NCBI RefSeq assembly: GCF_009765225.1
Contig: NZ_VMSF01000001.1
Location: 2,418,001 to 2,482,000 of the forward strand
Reading direction: 5' to 3'
Length of the DNA: 64,000 nucleotides
Source: Leifsonia sp. AG29
GTDB lineage: Bacteria > Actinomycetota > Actinomycetes > Actinomycetales > Microbacteriaceae
Below are positions 33,471 to 43,109 of the stretch, in pieces. Under the pieces are notes generated by a model. It saw nothing but the letters and a program-made list of their open reading frames with translations. It was not told the DNA's origin and did no database searches. Both the position numbers and the translations under genes were made by a program. How positions within the stretch are numbered: position 1 is the stretch's first letter; every line of letters starts with the position of its first letter.

Positions 33471-35311
33471 AGGTTCACCTCCTGAAGGAGTTCTTCGTTG
33501 TGCTCGTCCTCCAGGCTGGAGATGACGAACCGGTAGTGCTCGCTCGTCGCGAGCAGGTCGTGGTGGGTGCCCACCGCGGTGATCCGGCCGTCCTCGAGGA
33601 GGGCGACACGATCGGCCAGCATGACGGTGGAGGGGCGGTGCGCGACCACGAGGGCCGTGGTCGCTGCGAGCACGCGCCGGAGCGCGGCCTCGACGAGCGC
33701 CTCCGTGTCGACGTCGAGCGCCGACAGGGGGTCGTCGAGCACCAGGATGCTCGGCGCCGCGGCGACCGCTCGGGCCAGCGCCAGGCGCTGCCGCTGACCG
33801 CCGGAGAGGCTGAGCCCCTCCTCGCCGACCTTGGTCTCGACGCCCTCCGGCAGCTCGTACACGAAGCCGGCCTGCGCGATCTCGAGGGCCTCGGTGAGGA
33901 CGCGTTCCGCCTCGGCCGAGTCCGGGTCGAGGTCGTCCCGCCCGAGCAGCACGTTGTCGCGCACGGTCGCCGAGAACAGGGTGGCGTCCTCGAAGGCCAT
34001 CGCGATGGCCCGGCGGAGGTCGTACCTGGTCAGGTCGCGCACGTCGACGCCGTCGACGCGGACCGCGCCTCCCGTCACGTCGTACAGACGCGTCGTGAGG
34101 GCCGTCAGGGTCGACTTCCCGCTGCCCGTGAGGCCGACGAGCGCCATGGTCTCGCCGGGGCGGACCGTGAGCTCGATGCCGTCGAGCAGGTCCGGGAACC
34201 GCTCCGGGGAGTCCTGGTACCGGAAGTGCACGTCGTCGAAGACGAGCTCTCCCTTCGGCTCCCGGATCTTCTTCGGCTCGGCCGGGTCGGTGATCGTGTT
34301 GACCTCGTCCAGGACGTCGAAGAACCGGTCGGCGGCGGTCCGGGTGTCGAACGTCATCGAGAGGAGGAAGCCGATCGACTCGATCGGGAACCGCAGCACG
34401 GTCGCCGTCGCGAAGAACGCCACCAGCTCGCCCACCGTGAGCTGCCCCTGGGCCGCCAGCCAGACGCCGACGACCAGGCACAGGCCGAAGGCGATGTCCG
34501 GCACGAGGAGGAGCCAGAGCCAGATCCCCGCGATCGCCTTCGCCTTCTCGATCTCGGTCCCGCGCAGCTGCTCCGCCTGCGACTCGAACTTCTTGAGGGC
34601 GTGCTTGCCGCGGCCGAAGGCCTTCAGCACCCGGATGCCGTGCACCGACTCCTCGACGGCGGTCGCGAGGTCGCCGGCCTGGTCCTGGCTGCGCCGGGCG
34701 ACGATGGAGTACTTCTTCTCGAAGACGAAGCCGTAGATCCAGAGCGGGATCGACAGCACCAGGAAGATGAGGCCCAGGATCGGGTTCCAGCCGATCAGGA
34801 TGGCGAAGCCGACGACGATCGTCACCACGTTGACGACGAGGAGGACGATGCCGAACGACAGCCATCGCCGGATCAGGCTGAGGTCGCTCACGGCGCGGGA
34901 CAGCAGCTGGCCGCTCGGCCAGCGGTCGTGGAACGCCACGGGGAGGTCCTGGAGCTTCGCGTAGAGCGCGTTGCGCATCGTCGCCTCGACGCGGGTACCC
35001 GGCGTGAGCACGAACCACCGCCGCAGCGAGATGAAGACCGCCTCCGCGGCCCCCAGGCCCACGACGAGCAGGGCCGCCGGCCACACCGCGCTCGGGTCGC
35101 CCGTCGACAGCGGGCCGTCGACGAGCCAGCGCAGCACCTGCGGGATGGACAGCGCGACGAGGCTCGCCAGCAATGCGGCGACCATGCCGAGGACGATGCG
35201 CGGCGCCGCCGAGCGGGCGAACGGCAGGATGCGCAACAGCGTGCGCGCCGTGCCCGGGCGCTTCGGGGTCGTGGATTTCTGGGACTGCTGACCGAGTTCA
35301 GCCGAGGACAT
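33467..35311 (-). CDS. ABC exporter half-transporter, degenerate Walker B subunit
   Basis: A 614-residue exporter subunit with six membrane helices (about 37-325) and a nucleotide-binding domain: Walker [10 protein letters not shown] (393-401), intact LSGGQ (502-506), Walker B ILVLDD (522-527). Asp527 takes the place of the catalytic Glu, and the Q-loop Gln is Glu441. These are the changes seen in one half of heterodimeric exporters such as TM287/288 and BmrCD. I chose the ATG at 35311; a longer frame has no start signal. Upstream on the same strand lies a leader ORF at 35559-35470. Confidence 0.92.
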   Translation of the reverse strand: MSSAELGQQSQKSTTPKRPGTARTLLRILPFARSAAPRIVLGMVAALLASLVALSIPQVLRWLVDGPLSTGDPSAVWPAALLVVGLGAAEAVFISLRRWFVLTPGTRVEATMRNALYAKLQDLPVAFHDRWPSGQLLSRAVSDLSLIRRWLSFGIVLLVVNVVTIVVGFAILIGWNPILGLIFLVLSIPLWIYGFVFEKKYSIVARRSQDQAGDLATAVEESVHGIRVLKAFGRGKHALKKFESQAEQLRGTEIEKAKAIAGIWLWLLLVPDIAFGLCLVVGVWLAAQGQLTVGELVAFFATATVLRFPIESIGFLLSMTFDTRTAADRFFDVLDEVNTITDPAEPKKIREPKGELVFDDVHFRYQDSPERFPDLLDGIELTVRPGETMALVGLTGSGKSTLTALTTRLYDVTGGAVRVDGVDVRDLTRYDLRRAIAMAFEDATLFSATVRDNVLLGRDDLDPDSAEAERVLTEALEIAQAGFVYELPEGVETKVGEEGLSLSGGQRQRLALARAVAAAPSILVLDDPLSALDVDTEALVEAALRRVLAATTALVVAHRPSTVMLADRVALLEDGRITAVGTHHDLLATSEHYRFVISSLEDEHNEELLQEVNL

Positions 35312-35469
35312 GAAGATTCCGATTTCTCGTGGAGAGCGTCGTGATGCGAGGCGACCCATCGGCGCGGAGACGCGCGCGGTCGCGGGGAGGGACGGCGGAC
35401 GGCACCCTGCCGGGCCGGCCCGAGGGAAACGTGGCTTCGGCGCCCGTCAGCGGGCGGCCGACCTGGGAC
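35312..35469 (-). promoter_or_regulatory. Leader RNA between leader ORF and ABC exporter
   Basis: 158 bp without a gene. On the minus strand it contains several GC hairpin candidates: GCCCG-CTGA-CGGGC near 35452-35439 and CGGGCCGGCCCGG near 35421-35409, and then a C-rich stretch. This is what an attenuator between a leader ORF and its target would hold, but no classic U-tract terminator is visible. Confidence 0.4.
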
Positions 35470-35559
35470 CTACCAGGCGGGAACGGGTTCGGCGGGCCGC
35501 ACGACGGCGGCGACGAGCCCGGACACGATCCACGTCCGTGTGTTCTCGATCGTCGTCAT
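35470..35559 (-). CDS. Candidate 29-residue leader peptide before ABC exporter
   Basis: A short ORF, not in any family I know, with an ideal ribosome binding site (GGGAGG, five bases before the ATG at 35559). The peptide begins MTTIENTRTW, has a hydrophobic middle (IVSGLVAAVV) and ends RPAEPVPAW. It lies 158 bp upstream of the heterodimeric ABC exporter on the same strand. In Bacillus the equivalent exporter bmrCD is controlled by ribosome stalling on a leader peptide (BmrB), so an attenuation role is a strong inference. The Pro-rich end and several GC hairpins downstream fit this. It could alternatively be a small membrane protein. Confidence 0.6.
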   Translation of the reverse strand: MTTIENTRTWIVSGLVAAVVRPAEPVPAW

Positions 35560-35616
35560 TGCGTCCTCCCAGCCCCGAAGCGATTCCTCTGCGTTGCTGC
35601 AACAAGGCAGCCCTAC

Positions 35617-35646
35617 AGGATATTGCCAGGTTCGCCTCGAGCGCAA
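35617..35646 (-). promoter_or_regulatory. Candidate promoter for leader ORF and ABC exporter
   Basis: On the minus strand TTGCGC (35646-35641) and TATCCT (35622-35617) are separated by 18 bp. A start near 35610 would give about 50 nt of RNA before the leader ORF, including TTGTTGCAAC. The region is AT-richer than its surroundings. Confidence 0.4.
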
Positions 35647-35758
35647 CCCCGGCGCGGGGTCCGCCACCCTGGGGCGAGCCATGAGCACGTCGAAGATCTC
35701 TCAGAATGGGGGTCCCGATTGCGGCCCCGTCCGAGTCCCGCGTTGCTACTGTGAGCGC

Positions 35759-37114
35759 GTGACCGCACCCGAGCCCGCGCCGCTCAGTCGCCGCCGTCGC
35801 CTCCACGAGGAGGCCGGAGGCGGACGCTCCGTGCGTCACGGGCGCCTTCGGCGGCGCTCACCGGCGGGCGCGATCGCGGGTCTCCTCGGGGCCGTCGTGT
35901 CCGTAGCTCTCGTCTCTGCGGTCGGTGTCGGGACCTTCGCCGTCTTCGACACCGTGCGCAGCATCCGCCCGGCCGTCCACCTTCAGCTCGCCGCCAAGTC
36001 GGGCGCCGCACAGCCGGTGCCCGACGTCGCGGCCGCGACCGGTGAGATCAACGTCCTGCTCACCGGGACGGACACCAGAACCGGCCAGGGCGGTTCGTTC
36101 GACACCCCCGACGAGCTCGCCGGGAGCTCGGGCGCCGGGAACAACGACGTCACGATGGTGCTCCACGTGGCCGCGGATCACCGGAGCGCCGCCGTGATCA
36201 GCATCCCGCGCGACCTCGTCGTGCCGATCCCCGAGTGCATCGCCCCGGGTGGAGGCACGCTGTCCGCCACCACGGACATGTTCAACACCACGCTCGCCCG
36301 CGGCGGCCTCTCCTGCGTCGTCGCCACCGCCCAGAAACTGACCGGGCTGAGCATCCCGTTCGCCGCCGAGATCTCGTTCGACGGGGTCATCGCCATGTCG
36401 AACGCCGTCGGCGGCGTTCCCGTCTGCCTGGCGACGCCCGTGACGGACCCGTACGTCGGGCTCGACCTGCCGGCGGGCCAGCAGACGCTGGTGGGAGCGG
36501 ATGCGCTCGCCTTCCTCCGCAGCCGCCACGGCGTCGGCGACGGCAGCGACCTCGGCCGCATCAGCGACCAGCAGCTCTTCCTCTCGGCGCTGATGCGGAA
36601 GACGACCAGCGCGGGCGTGCTCTCGAACCCTCTGACCCTCTACTCGCTCGCCCGGGCGGCCACGCAGAACGTCCAGTTCTCCGACACGCTCGCGTCGCCG
36701 ACCACGCTCGTGTCGCTCGCGCTCGCGCTGAAGAGCATCCCGCTCGACCAGTTCGTGTTCCTCCAGTACCCCGCGGTCACCGACCCATCGGACACCGCGC
36801 GCGTCATCCCCGACGACTCGGCCGTCAGGTCGCTCCAGGAGGCGCTGGCGAGCGGCCAGCCGCTCGCCCTGACGGGTCGGACGGGCGTCGCGACCCAGCT
36901 CGCTCCAGGAGCGCCCGCGGGCACGGACGCAGGCTCCACGGCGTCACCCGCAGCGCCCGCGACGGGCGCACCGAGCGCCACTCCCTCCCCCGCTCCGACG
37001 AGTTCGACGCCGACGCCGACGCCGACACCGACCCCGACGCCGGGTGCCGCAACACTGCCCAGCACCGTCACCGGTCAGACCGCCGCCGAGCAGACCTGCA
37101 CGAAGGGGAATTGA
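35759..37114 (+). CDS. LCP-family cell-wall glycopolymer ligase
   Basis: A 451-residue LytR-CpsA-Psr protein, which joins polymers from polyprenyl-pyrophosphate carriers to peptidoglycan outside the cell. It has a basic cytoplasmic N-terminus, one membrane helix (about 43-65), and the LCP domain: INVLLTGTDTRTGQGG, the arginine motif ISIPRDLVVPIP, and FLRSRHG...DLGRISDQQ. A Pro/Thr/Ala-rich tail with a TPTP repeat covers the last 70 residues. I chose the GTG at 35759, where the basic N-terminus begins. It is divergent from the ABC exporter. Confidence 0.9.
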   Translation: MTAPEPAPLSRRRRLHEEAGGGRSVRHGRLRRRSPAGAIAGLLGAVVSVALVSAVGVGTFAVFDTVRSIRPAVHLQLAAKSGAAQPVPDVAAATGEINVLLTGTDTRTGQGGSFDTPDELAGSSGAGNNDVTMVLHVAADHRSAAVISIPRDLVVPIPECIAPGGGTLSATTDMFNTTLARGGLSCVVATAQKLTGLSIPFAAEISFDGVIAMSNAVGGVPVCLATPVTDPYVGLDLPAGQQTLVGADALAFLRSRHGVGDGSDLGRISDQQLFLSALMRKTTSAGVLSNPLTLYSLARAATQNVQFSDTLASPTTLVSLALALKSIPLDQFVFLQYPAVTDPSDTARVIPDDSAVRSLQEALASGQPLALTGRTGVATQLAPGAPAGTDAGSTASPAAPATGAPSATPSPAPTSSTPTPTPTPTPTPGAATLPSTVTGQTAAEQTCTKGN

Positions 37115-37129
37115 CGCGACCGGTCCGCG

Positions 37130-38365
37130 TCAGCAGATGCGGATCGACAGGCAGGTGACGCAGCCCTCGAGCTTCTCGAACTCCGAGATGTCGACCTGGA
37201 TGACGGTGTAGCCGAGGTCCTCCACCAGGGCGACCGACCGAGGCGCCGACGACGACATCAGCACGGTGTCGTCCGAGAGGACGACGACGGCCGTGCCGTG
37301 CCTTTCCGGGACCGGCAGGAAGCGCTCGAACACCCGCGGGTCGTCGACGAGCGGCTCGTAGCCGATGACCGTGCCGTCGGGGAGGGCCGTCACCGCGGTC
37401 TTGAGGTGGAGCGCCTTCGTCATCGGGACGGCCACGACCGTGTAGCCGAGGTCGCCGGCGATGGCGCGCAGCTGGCGGATGCCCTCGGCATTCGTCCGAC
37501 CGCCGCGGCCGACGTAGACGGTCGACCCGACCTTCAGCACATCGCCGCCGTCCAGGGTGCCGGGCTCCTCGATGCGCTCGAGGCGCAGGCCCTGCGCCCG
37601 GAGGGCCGCCTCCGTCCCCGCGGTCTCGGGGCGGCGCGAGTCGGCGCCCGGACGGGTGATGACCGCGGTGTCGCCGAACACGACGGCGGTGTCCTCGACG
37701 AACACGGAATCGGCGAGGTCGTCCGCGCTGGCGACCTCGACCGTCTGCCAGCCGGCCTGGGAGAGCGCCGCCACGTAGGCGTCCCACTGCTGGTCGGCGA
37801 GGGAGGCGTCGATCGGCTCGCGCTCGATGTGGGTGACGAGCCCCTCGGAGAGGTTCTTCGCGGGGATGCGGACGAGGGCGATGCGGCGACCGGCGGCGGC
37901 GAACAGACTGCCGGACTCGATCGATGCGGCCAGCGCATACCCCACGGTGGGGAAGGCGACGGCGGCGATGAGCCAGAACGCGAGGTCGACGCCGATCAGG
38001 AAGAGGGCGGAGTTCTGCCAGGCCGAGTTCGTCAGCCCCGCACCCTGGGTGACGAAGAGGATCACCGTGCCGCCGATCACGCTGAGGACGGCGACCACGA
38101 CACCGGCGACGATGCTGACCCAGCGACGCTGGAAGGCGCCGATCGCGCCCGCCACGAAGGCGAGGACGAGCAGCAGCAGGGCCGGGTACTGCTGGTACAG
38201 CACGGCGTTCGCGAGGATCTGAGCCTGGGGCGATGCGCCCTGCAGCCAGATCAGCACCCCGACCACGAAGACGATCGCCGCCACCGACCCGAAGAAGGCG
38301 GTGGCGGCGACCGCGACGGCGGAGACCAGGGATGCGACGAGCCGGCGGCCCCACGAAGACGTCAT
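37130..38365 (-). CDS. Membrane-anchored dimethylargininase (DDAH)-like fusion
   Basis: A 411-residue protein in two parts. Residues about 13-143 form four membrane helices of no family I know. Residues about 160-411 match dimethylarginine dimethylaminohydrolase: SEGL and VFVEDTAVVFGDTAVITRPG (core FVEDTAVV), TLDGGDVL, ALHLKTAV with the catalytic His, and the C-terminal EFEKLEGCVTCLS with the catalytic Cys405. DDAH hydrolyses methylated arginines to citrulline; related enzymes act on arginine. The amidino-hydrolase part should face the cytoplasm or exterior depending on topology, which I cannot settle. ATG at 38365. It is convergent with the LCP gene. Confidence 0.82.
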   Translation of the reverse strand: MTSSWGRRLVASLVSAVAVAATAFFGSVAAIVFVVGVLIWLQGASPQAQILANAVLYQQYPALLLLVLAFVAGAIGAFQRRWVSIVAGVVVAVLSVIGGTVILFVTQGAGLTNSAWQNSALFLIGVDLAFWLIAAVAFPTVGYALAASIESGSLFAAAGRRIALVRIPAKNLSEGLVTHIEREPIDASLADQQWDAYVAALSQAGWQTVEVASADDLADSVFVEDTAVVFGDTAVITRPGADSRRPETAGTEAALRAQGLRLERIEEPGTLDGGDVLKVGSTVYVGRGGRTNAEGIRQLRAIAGDLGYTVVAVPMTKALHLKTAVTALPDGTVIGYEPLVDDPRVFERFLPVPERHGTAVVVLSDDTVLMSSSAPRSVALVEDLGYTVIQVDISEFEKLEGCVTCLSIRIC

Positions 38366-38390
38366 GGGTACCAACCCTAGCGGAGCCCGG

Positions 38391-39446
38391 CTATGCGTTT
38401 GCTGGCTCGCGGAGGCGCGCCAGGGCGAGCTCCTCGGCCGCCTCGAGGGCGGTGATCCCGCGCTCGTCGGCGGCCTCGAAGATCTCCGTCACGGTGTCCC
38501 CGATGCGCTCCACGCGCTCCCGCGTCGCCTCGGCGGACGGGTGCTCCTCGTTCATCATCGACAGGAAGATCACGCCTCCCGCGTTGACGACGAAGTCGGG
38601 CGCCCACAGGATGCCGCGGGCGGCGAGGCGCGCGGCGCCGTCCCGGGTGGCGAGCTGGTTGTTCGCGGGCCCCACGACGGCCTTCACCCGAAGCTCGTCG
38701 ATGACCTCGCCGGTGAGGACGCCGCCGACTCCGGCCGGCACGAACAGGTCGCCCTCGACGCGGTGAGCCTCGGCAGGCTCGACCCAGGCGGCGCCGAGCG
38801 TGTCGGCCAGCGCTCGCTTGGCGGGATTCACGTCGGTGACGGTAAGGACGGCGCCTTCCGCGGCGAGGCGCATGGCGATGAGCGAGCCCACGTGGCCGAG
38901 GCCGAGCACGGTCACGCGGCGGCCCGACACCGAGCGCATCCCCGTCGCGCGCTCGAGCGTGGACAGCAGACCGGCGTAGACGCCGTTCGCCGTCGCGTCG
39001 CTCGGCTCGCCGACGCCTCCCTCCGACGGCGGAAGGCCGCAGACGTGCGCCGTGCGCGTGGCGACGACGGACATGTCCTCGGCGCTCGTGCCGACGTCCT
39101 CGGCGGTCATGTAGGCGCCTCCGAGGCTCTCGACGGCGTCGCCGAGGTCGAGCATGATCTCGTAGCGCTCGGTCGCCGTCAGCTCGTGCCCGCGGGGCAC
39201 GTAGACGACCGTCTTGCCGCCGCCGCGGGCGACCCCCGCCGCAGCGTTCTTGAGGGTCATCCCCTCGGCGAGGCGCAGCGAGTCGGCGACCGCCTCCTGC
39301 CAGGAGTCGTACGTCCAGACCCGGCAGCCGCCGAGGGCGGGGCCGAGGACCGTGGAGTGGACCGCGATGCTGATCGTGAAGCCGCTCCGCCTCCCCTTCA
39401 CGACGTGCAGTGTTTCGTGCGGAAGTTCGCTGGGCAGGACGGACAT
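38391..39446 (-). CDS. Glu/Leu/Phe/Val dehydrogenase
   Basis: A 351-residue NAD-dependent amino-acid dehydrogenase that deaminates branched-chain or aromatic amino acids. The N-terminal domain has GPALGGCRVW and the catalytic-lysine regions MTLKNAAAGVARGGGK; the C-terminal Rossmann domain has VTVLGLGHVGSLIA. Length matches leucine and valine dehydrogenases more than glutamate dehydrogenases. Valine dehydrogenase is likely in actinobacteria, but specificity is not certain. It lies 25 bp downstream of the start of the DDAH-like gene's strand neighbour, on the same strand, and could be co-transcribed with it. Confidence 0.88.
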   Translation of the reverse strand: MSVLPSELPHETLHVVKGRRSGFTISIAVHSTVLGPALGGCRVWTYDSWQEAVADSLRLAEGMTLKNAAAGVARGGGKTVVYVPRGHELTATERYEIMLDLGDAVESLGGAYMTAEDVGTSAEDMSVVATRTAHVCGLPPSEGGVGEPSDATANGVYAGLLSTLERATGMRSVSGRRVTVLGLGHVGSLIAMRLAAEGAVLTVTDVNPAKRALADTLGAAWVEPAEAHRVEGDLFVPAGVGGVLTGEVIDELRVKAVVGPANNQLATRDGAARLAARGILWAPDFVVNAGGVIFLSMMNEEHPSAEATRERVERIGDTVTEIFEAADERGITALEAAEELALARLREPANA

Positions 39447-39543
39447 CGGTGTCTCCTCGTGGGATCGCGGGTGAATCGAAAGGGTCTTGTGGACCGCCGT
39501 CCATTCTCCCGCTCCCGGCGGGGAGCCGCAATCGGCGCGCGGC

Positions 39544-41124
39544 TCAGTGGAAGAAGTGCCGCTCCCCGGTGAAGTACATCGTCACGCCGGCGGCCTGCGC
39601 TGCGGCGATGACGTCCTCGTCGCGGATGGAGCCGCCCGGCTGCACGATGGCGCGAACACCCGCCCCGATGAGGATCTCCGGGCCGTCCGCGAACGGGAAG
39701 AACGCGTCAGAGGCGGCCACCGACCCCGCGGCGCGCTCGCCCGCGCGGGTCACCGCCAGGTTGCACGAGTCCACCCGATTGACCTGCCCCATGCCGACAC
39801 CGACCGAGGCGCCGTCGTTCGCGAGCAGGATCGCGTTCGACTTCACGGAGCGGCAGGCCTTCCAGGCGAACTCGAGATCGGCGCGGGTGGCGGCATCGGC
39901 CTCCTCGCCGGAGACGAGCCTCCACGTGGAGGAGTCGAAGTCGTCGAAGCGGTCCGAGTCCTGCACGAGCACGCCCCCGGACAGCTGCCGGAACTCGGAC
40001 GCGGACCGGGTGTAGCCCTCGGGCAGCTGCAGGATCCGGAGGTTCTTCTTGGTCTGGAGGAGCTCGAGCGCCTCCGGCTCGAAGCCCGGTGCGACGAGCA
40101 CCTCGGTGAAGATGCCCTTCACCGTCTCGGCCATCGCCCGGGTCACCGTCCGGTTCGCCGCGATCACCCCGCCGTACGCCGACACCGGGTCGCACTCGTG
40201 CGCCTTCCGGTGCGCGTCGGCGATGTCGTCGGAGACGGCGATCCCGCACGGGTTGGCGTGCTTGATGATCGCGACGGCGGGCTCGGCGAAGTCGTAGGCG
40301 GCGCGCAGCGCCGCGTCCGCGTCGACGTAGTTGTTGTAGGACATCTCCTTGCCGCCGAGGAGGGTCGCCTGTGCGATCCCGCGGCCGCGCGGGTCGGCGT
40401 ACAGCGCCGCCGCCTGATGCGAGTTCTCGCCGTAGCGCAGCGTGTGGGCGAGCTCCGCCTCCACCCGGAAGCGCTCGGGGAAGGCGTCCGTGGAGGGGGC
40501 TTCACCGGCGAACCACGCCGCGACGGCGCCGTCGTAGGCGGCCGTGTGCGCGAACGCCCGGGACGCGAGCTCGCGGCGCTGGTCGAAGGTGGTGCCTCCC
40601 GCGGCGATCGCCTCGGCGATGCGCGGGTAGTCCGACGGCGAGACGACGATGGCGACGTTCGCATGGTTCTTGGCGGAGGCGCGGACCATCGCCGGTCCGC
40701 CGATGTCGATCTGCTCGACGACGTCGTCGCCGACCGCGCCCGAGGCGACCGTCTCGACGAACGGGTACAGGTTCACGACGACGAGCTCGAACGGCTCGAT
40801 GCCGAGATCCTTCAGCTGCTGCTCGTGATCCGCCAGTCGCAGGTCGGCGAGGAGGCCCGAGTGGATCGCCGGGTGAAGCGTCTTGACGCGCCCGTCGAGC
40901 GACTCCGGGAAGCCCGTGACGCTCGCCACATCGGTCACGGCGTAGCCCGCGTCGCGGATGGTGGAGGCCGTCGAGCCGGTGGAGACGATCTCGACGCCCG
41001 CCTCGGCGAGCGCCTTCGCCAGGTCGAGCAGTCCGGTCTTGTCGCTGACCGAGATCAGCGCCCGGCGGATCGGGACGACGTCCCGCTCGCGGTACAGGCT
41101 GGGGTCGTGACGTGGTCCGCTCAT
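39544..41124 (-). CDS. purH: AICAR transformylase/IMP cyclohydrolase
   Basis: Bifunctional enzyme for the last two steps of IMP synthesis; it uses 10-formyl-THF. The 526-residue protein has an N-terminal MGS-like cyclohydrolase domain ([19 protein letters not shown]) and a C-terminal transformylase domain ([19 protein letters not shown] with the catalytic Lys-His, and FFPFADGPE). The ATG overlaps the purN stop by four bases. Its substrate AICAR is the precursor of the ZTP sensed by the glyA riboswitch at 7.3 kb. Confidence 0.96.
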   Translation of the reverse strand: MSGPRHDPSLYRERDVVPIRRALISVSDKTGLLDLAKALAEAGVEIVSTGSTASTIRDAGYAVTDVASVTGFPESLDGRVKTLHPAIHSGLLADLRLADHEQQLKDLGIEPFELVVVNLYPFVETVASGAVGDDVVEQIDIGGPAMVRASAKNHANVAIVVSPSDYPRIAEAIAAGGTTFDQRRELASRAFAHTAAYDGAVAAWFAGEAPSTDAFPERFRVEAELAHTLRYGENSHQAAALYADPRGRGIAQATLLGGKEMSYNNYVDADAALRAAYDFAEPAVAIIKHANPCGIAVSDDIADAHRKAHECDPVSAYGGVIAANRTVTRAMAETVKGIFTEVLVAPGFEPEALELLQTKKNLRILQLPEGYTRSASEFRQLSGGVLVQDSDRFDDFDSSTWRLVSGEEADAATRADLEFAWKACRSVKSNAILLANDGASVGVGMGQVNRVDSCNLAVTRAGERAAGSVAASDAFFPFADGPEILIGAGVRAIVQPGGSIRDEDVIAAAQAAGVTMYFTGERHFFH

Positions 41125-41714
41125 GCTCGGGCAAGCTCCTCGAGGTCGATGTGTCCGTTGGCGATGTCGAGGACGGCCTGGATCAGCAGGCGCCGCTCGA
41201 CGGGCTTGATGCGCTCGTGCAGCGCTGTCTCGGTGTCGCCGGGCAGCACCGGGACGCGCTCCTGGCTGATGATCGGTCCGGCGTCGACGCCGTTGTCGAC
41301 CACGATGAGACTCGCCCCGGTCTGGGTGACGCCCGCCGCCAGTGCGTCGCGGACGGCGTGCGCGCCGGGGAACTCGGGCAGGTAGGCGGGGTGTGTGTTG
41401 ATGAGGGCCGGGGACAGCGTCTCGACGACCCGCGGCGGCACGAGGCGCATGAGGCCCGAGAGGATCACCAGGTCCGGTTCCCAGCGGAGGATCTCCTCCA
41501 GCAGGGCGTCGCCCCACTCCTCCCGGCTCGGATACGAGGTGAAGGGCACCGTGAAGGTCGGGACCCCGTACTCCTCGGCGTGCTCGAGGCCGTCGGCTTC
41601 GCGGTCCGCACCGACCGCCACCACGCGGGCGGGGAACTCCGCGTCCTCCGAGGCCTCCAGCAACGCGCGCAGGTTGGAACCGCCACCGGAGATCAGGACC
41701 ACGATCGAGAGCAC
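41121..41714 (-). CDS. purN: Phosphoribosylglycinamide formyltransferase
   Basis: Transfers formyl from 10-formyl-THF to GAR in purine synthesis. The 197-residue protein has the [12 protein letters not shown] phosphate loop at 8-19 and the Asn-His-Asp active site in [18 protein letters not shown] and [11 protein letters not shown]. The GTG start gives the standard N-terminus. It is coupled to purH (ATGA). Confidence 0.95.
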   Translation of the reverse strand: MLSIVVLISGGGSNLRALLEASEDAEFPARVVAVGADREADGLEHAEEYGVPTFTVPFTSYPSREEWGDALLEEILRWEPDLVILSGLMRLVPPRVVETLSPALINTHPAYLPEFPGAHAVRDALAAGVTQTGASLIVVDNGVDAGPIISQERVPVLPGDTETALHERIKPVERRLLIQAVLDIANGHIDLEELARA

Positions 41715-41755
41715 CCGTCAAGCCTAGCGGGGAGGGCGCGCGGCCGCCGCGCCGG

Positions 41756-43054
41756 TCAGCGGCGCACGCGCTCGCCCACCACGAGCCCGATGACGGCCGC
41801 GACGCCCACCTCGACGGCCGCGAGCCCGGCCACGAGCCACGGATTCGGGCCGACGTCGTGCAGCCTGCCCGGGCCGAGCGCGCCGGACGACCACCACGCG
41901 AGGAGGCCGAGCTCGACGCCCGCGACGACGCCGATGCCGAGGGCCGTGAGCAGGAGTGTCGGCAGGCCGAGGGCATCCAGGGGGCCGCGGCGGAACCGCA
42001 GCAGCGTCGCGGCCGCGAACCCCGCCAGGAGGGGCACCACCAGCCCGGCGAGACCGAACGAGTAGCCGTGCGCGGGCACGACGGCAAGCAGCGGGACGCC
42101 GGGCACGGGGCCGAGCGCCGTTCCGATCGGGCTGACCGAGGAGCCCGTGCCGATCGCGAAACCGGGCCCGACGAGCCACGAGGCGATCCACACCACGAGG
42201 TTCGGCAGGAAGGCCAGCTGCGCCACGGTCAGCGCGATGCCGCCGACGACGCCGGTCTGCAGCTGCTCGTACAGGCTGATGATGGAGCCGTAATTGCCGA
42301 AGATCAAGAGGGCGAGCACGAGCGCGGACGCTCCCACGACGATCGCGGTCGCAGCGGTTCCGGCTCGGAGAGCCGCCGCGACCCCGACGCGAACGGGCCC
42401 GGGTATGGAGCGGAGGCGCGCGAGCCCCTCCGCGCGGAGCCGGACGGGGGCCAGGAGGGTGCCCCCCGTGACCGGACGCCCTGTCTCCTCCCGCGATGGG
42501 ATCGACGATCCGGCCGGCCCCCCGTTCCGCTCCAGCGGGGCGGCCGCGCGCAGCGTCGCGCCGATCAGCCCGACCCCGATCCCCAGCGCGTAGACGAACG
42601 GCGGCAGCACCACCCCTTGCCACAACGACGGTTGGACCACGGCGCTTCCGGCGCTCAGGGTGACGACGAGCGAGAGGAGGGCGAAGACGACGACCGCGCT
42701 GACCGCGCCGGTCACCCGGAAGCCGGTCTCCGCCGCCCGGATGCCGGTGCGCGCTCCGAGCCCGGCGGTCAGCACGGCGAACCCGAGGAGGGCGATCGTG
42801 ACCTGGAACGGCACGGCGGCGGCCGGGAGTCCCAGTTCGGCGACCGTCTGCGGGTCGAGGCCCACGGTGAGGTTCACGCCGTGACCGACCAGCCAGATGT
42901 CGGCGGCGGACCGCCAGACGACGGTGAAATCGCCGGCCAGATGGTACTGCGCCGCCCACAGGATCGTCAGCGGGACGAGGCAGATGCCGAGTCCGATCGC
43001 GGCGACGATCAGCGCCTCGAGCGCTGCGAGGAGGGCGACGGTTCTGGGACTCAT
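41756..43054 (-). CDS. DUF6350 multi-pass membrane protein
   Basis: A 432-residue membrane protein with about ten helices, matching the actinobacterial DUF6350 family that is regularly found next to purN-purH. Function is unknown. The loop near residues 170-200 ([20 protein letters not shown]) is polar and probably cytoplasmic. ATG at 43054. It is 41 bp upstream of purN on the same strand, so the three may share a transcript. Confidence 0.8.
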   Translation of the reverse strand: MSPRTVALLAALEALIVAAIGLGICLVPLTILWAAQYHLAGDFTVVWRSAADIWLVGHGVNLTVGLDPQTVAELGLPAAAVPFQVTIALLGFAVLTAGLGARTGIRAAETGFRVTGAVSAVVVFALLSLVVTLSAGSAVVQPSLWQGVVLPPFVYALGIGVGLIGATLRAAAPLERNGGPAGSSIPSREETGRPVTGGTLLAPVRLRAEGLARLRSIPGPVRVGVAAALRAGTAATAIVVGASALVLALLIFGNYGSIISLYEQLQTGVVGGIALTVAQLAFLPNLVVWIASWLVGPGFAIGTGSSVSPIGTALGPVPGVPLLAVVPAHGYSFGLAGLVVPLLAGFAAATLLRFRRGPLDALGLPTLLLTALGIGVVAGVELGLLAWWSSGALGPGRLHDVGPNPWLVAGLAAVEVGVAAVIGLVVGERVRR

Positions 43055-43109
43055 GACCGAACGGAGCCTACCGGGAGGCGGGGTCGCCCGGCGGCCGACA
43101 CTTCGGCCC

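Noticed and set aside
31656-35084. A single 1142-codon open frame covering both ABC exporter genes.
   Set aside because: The first half is an out-of-frame shadow of the upstream subunit; the real downstream subunit starts at the GTG at 33470 with AGGAGG.
39544-41755. A second ZTP riboswitch upstream of purN-purH.
   Set aside because: The GGGGAGCGA core and partner motifs are not present in the short gap upstream of purN or near purH.
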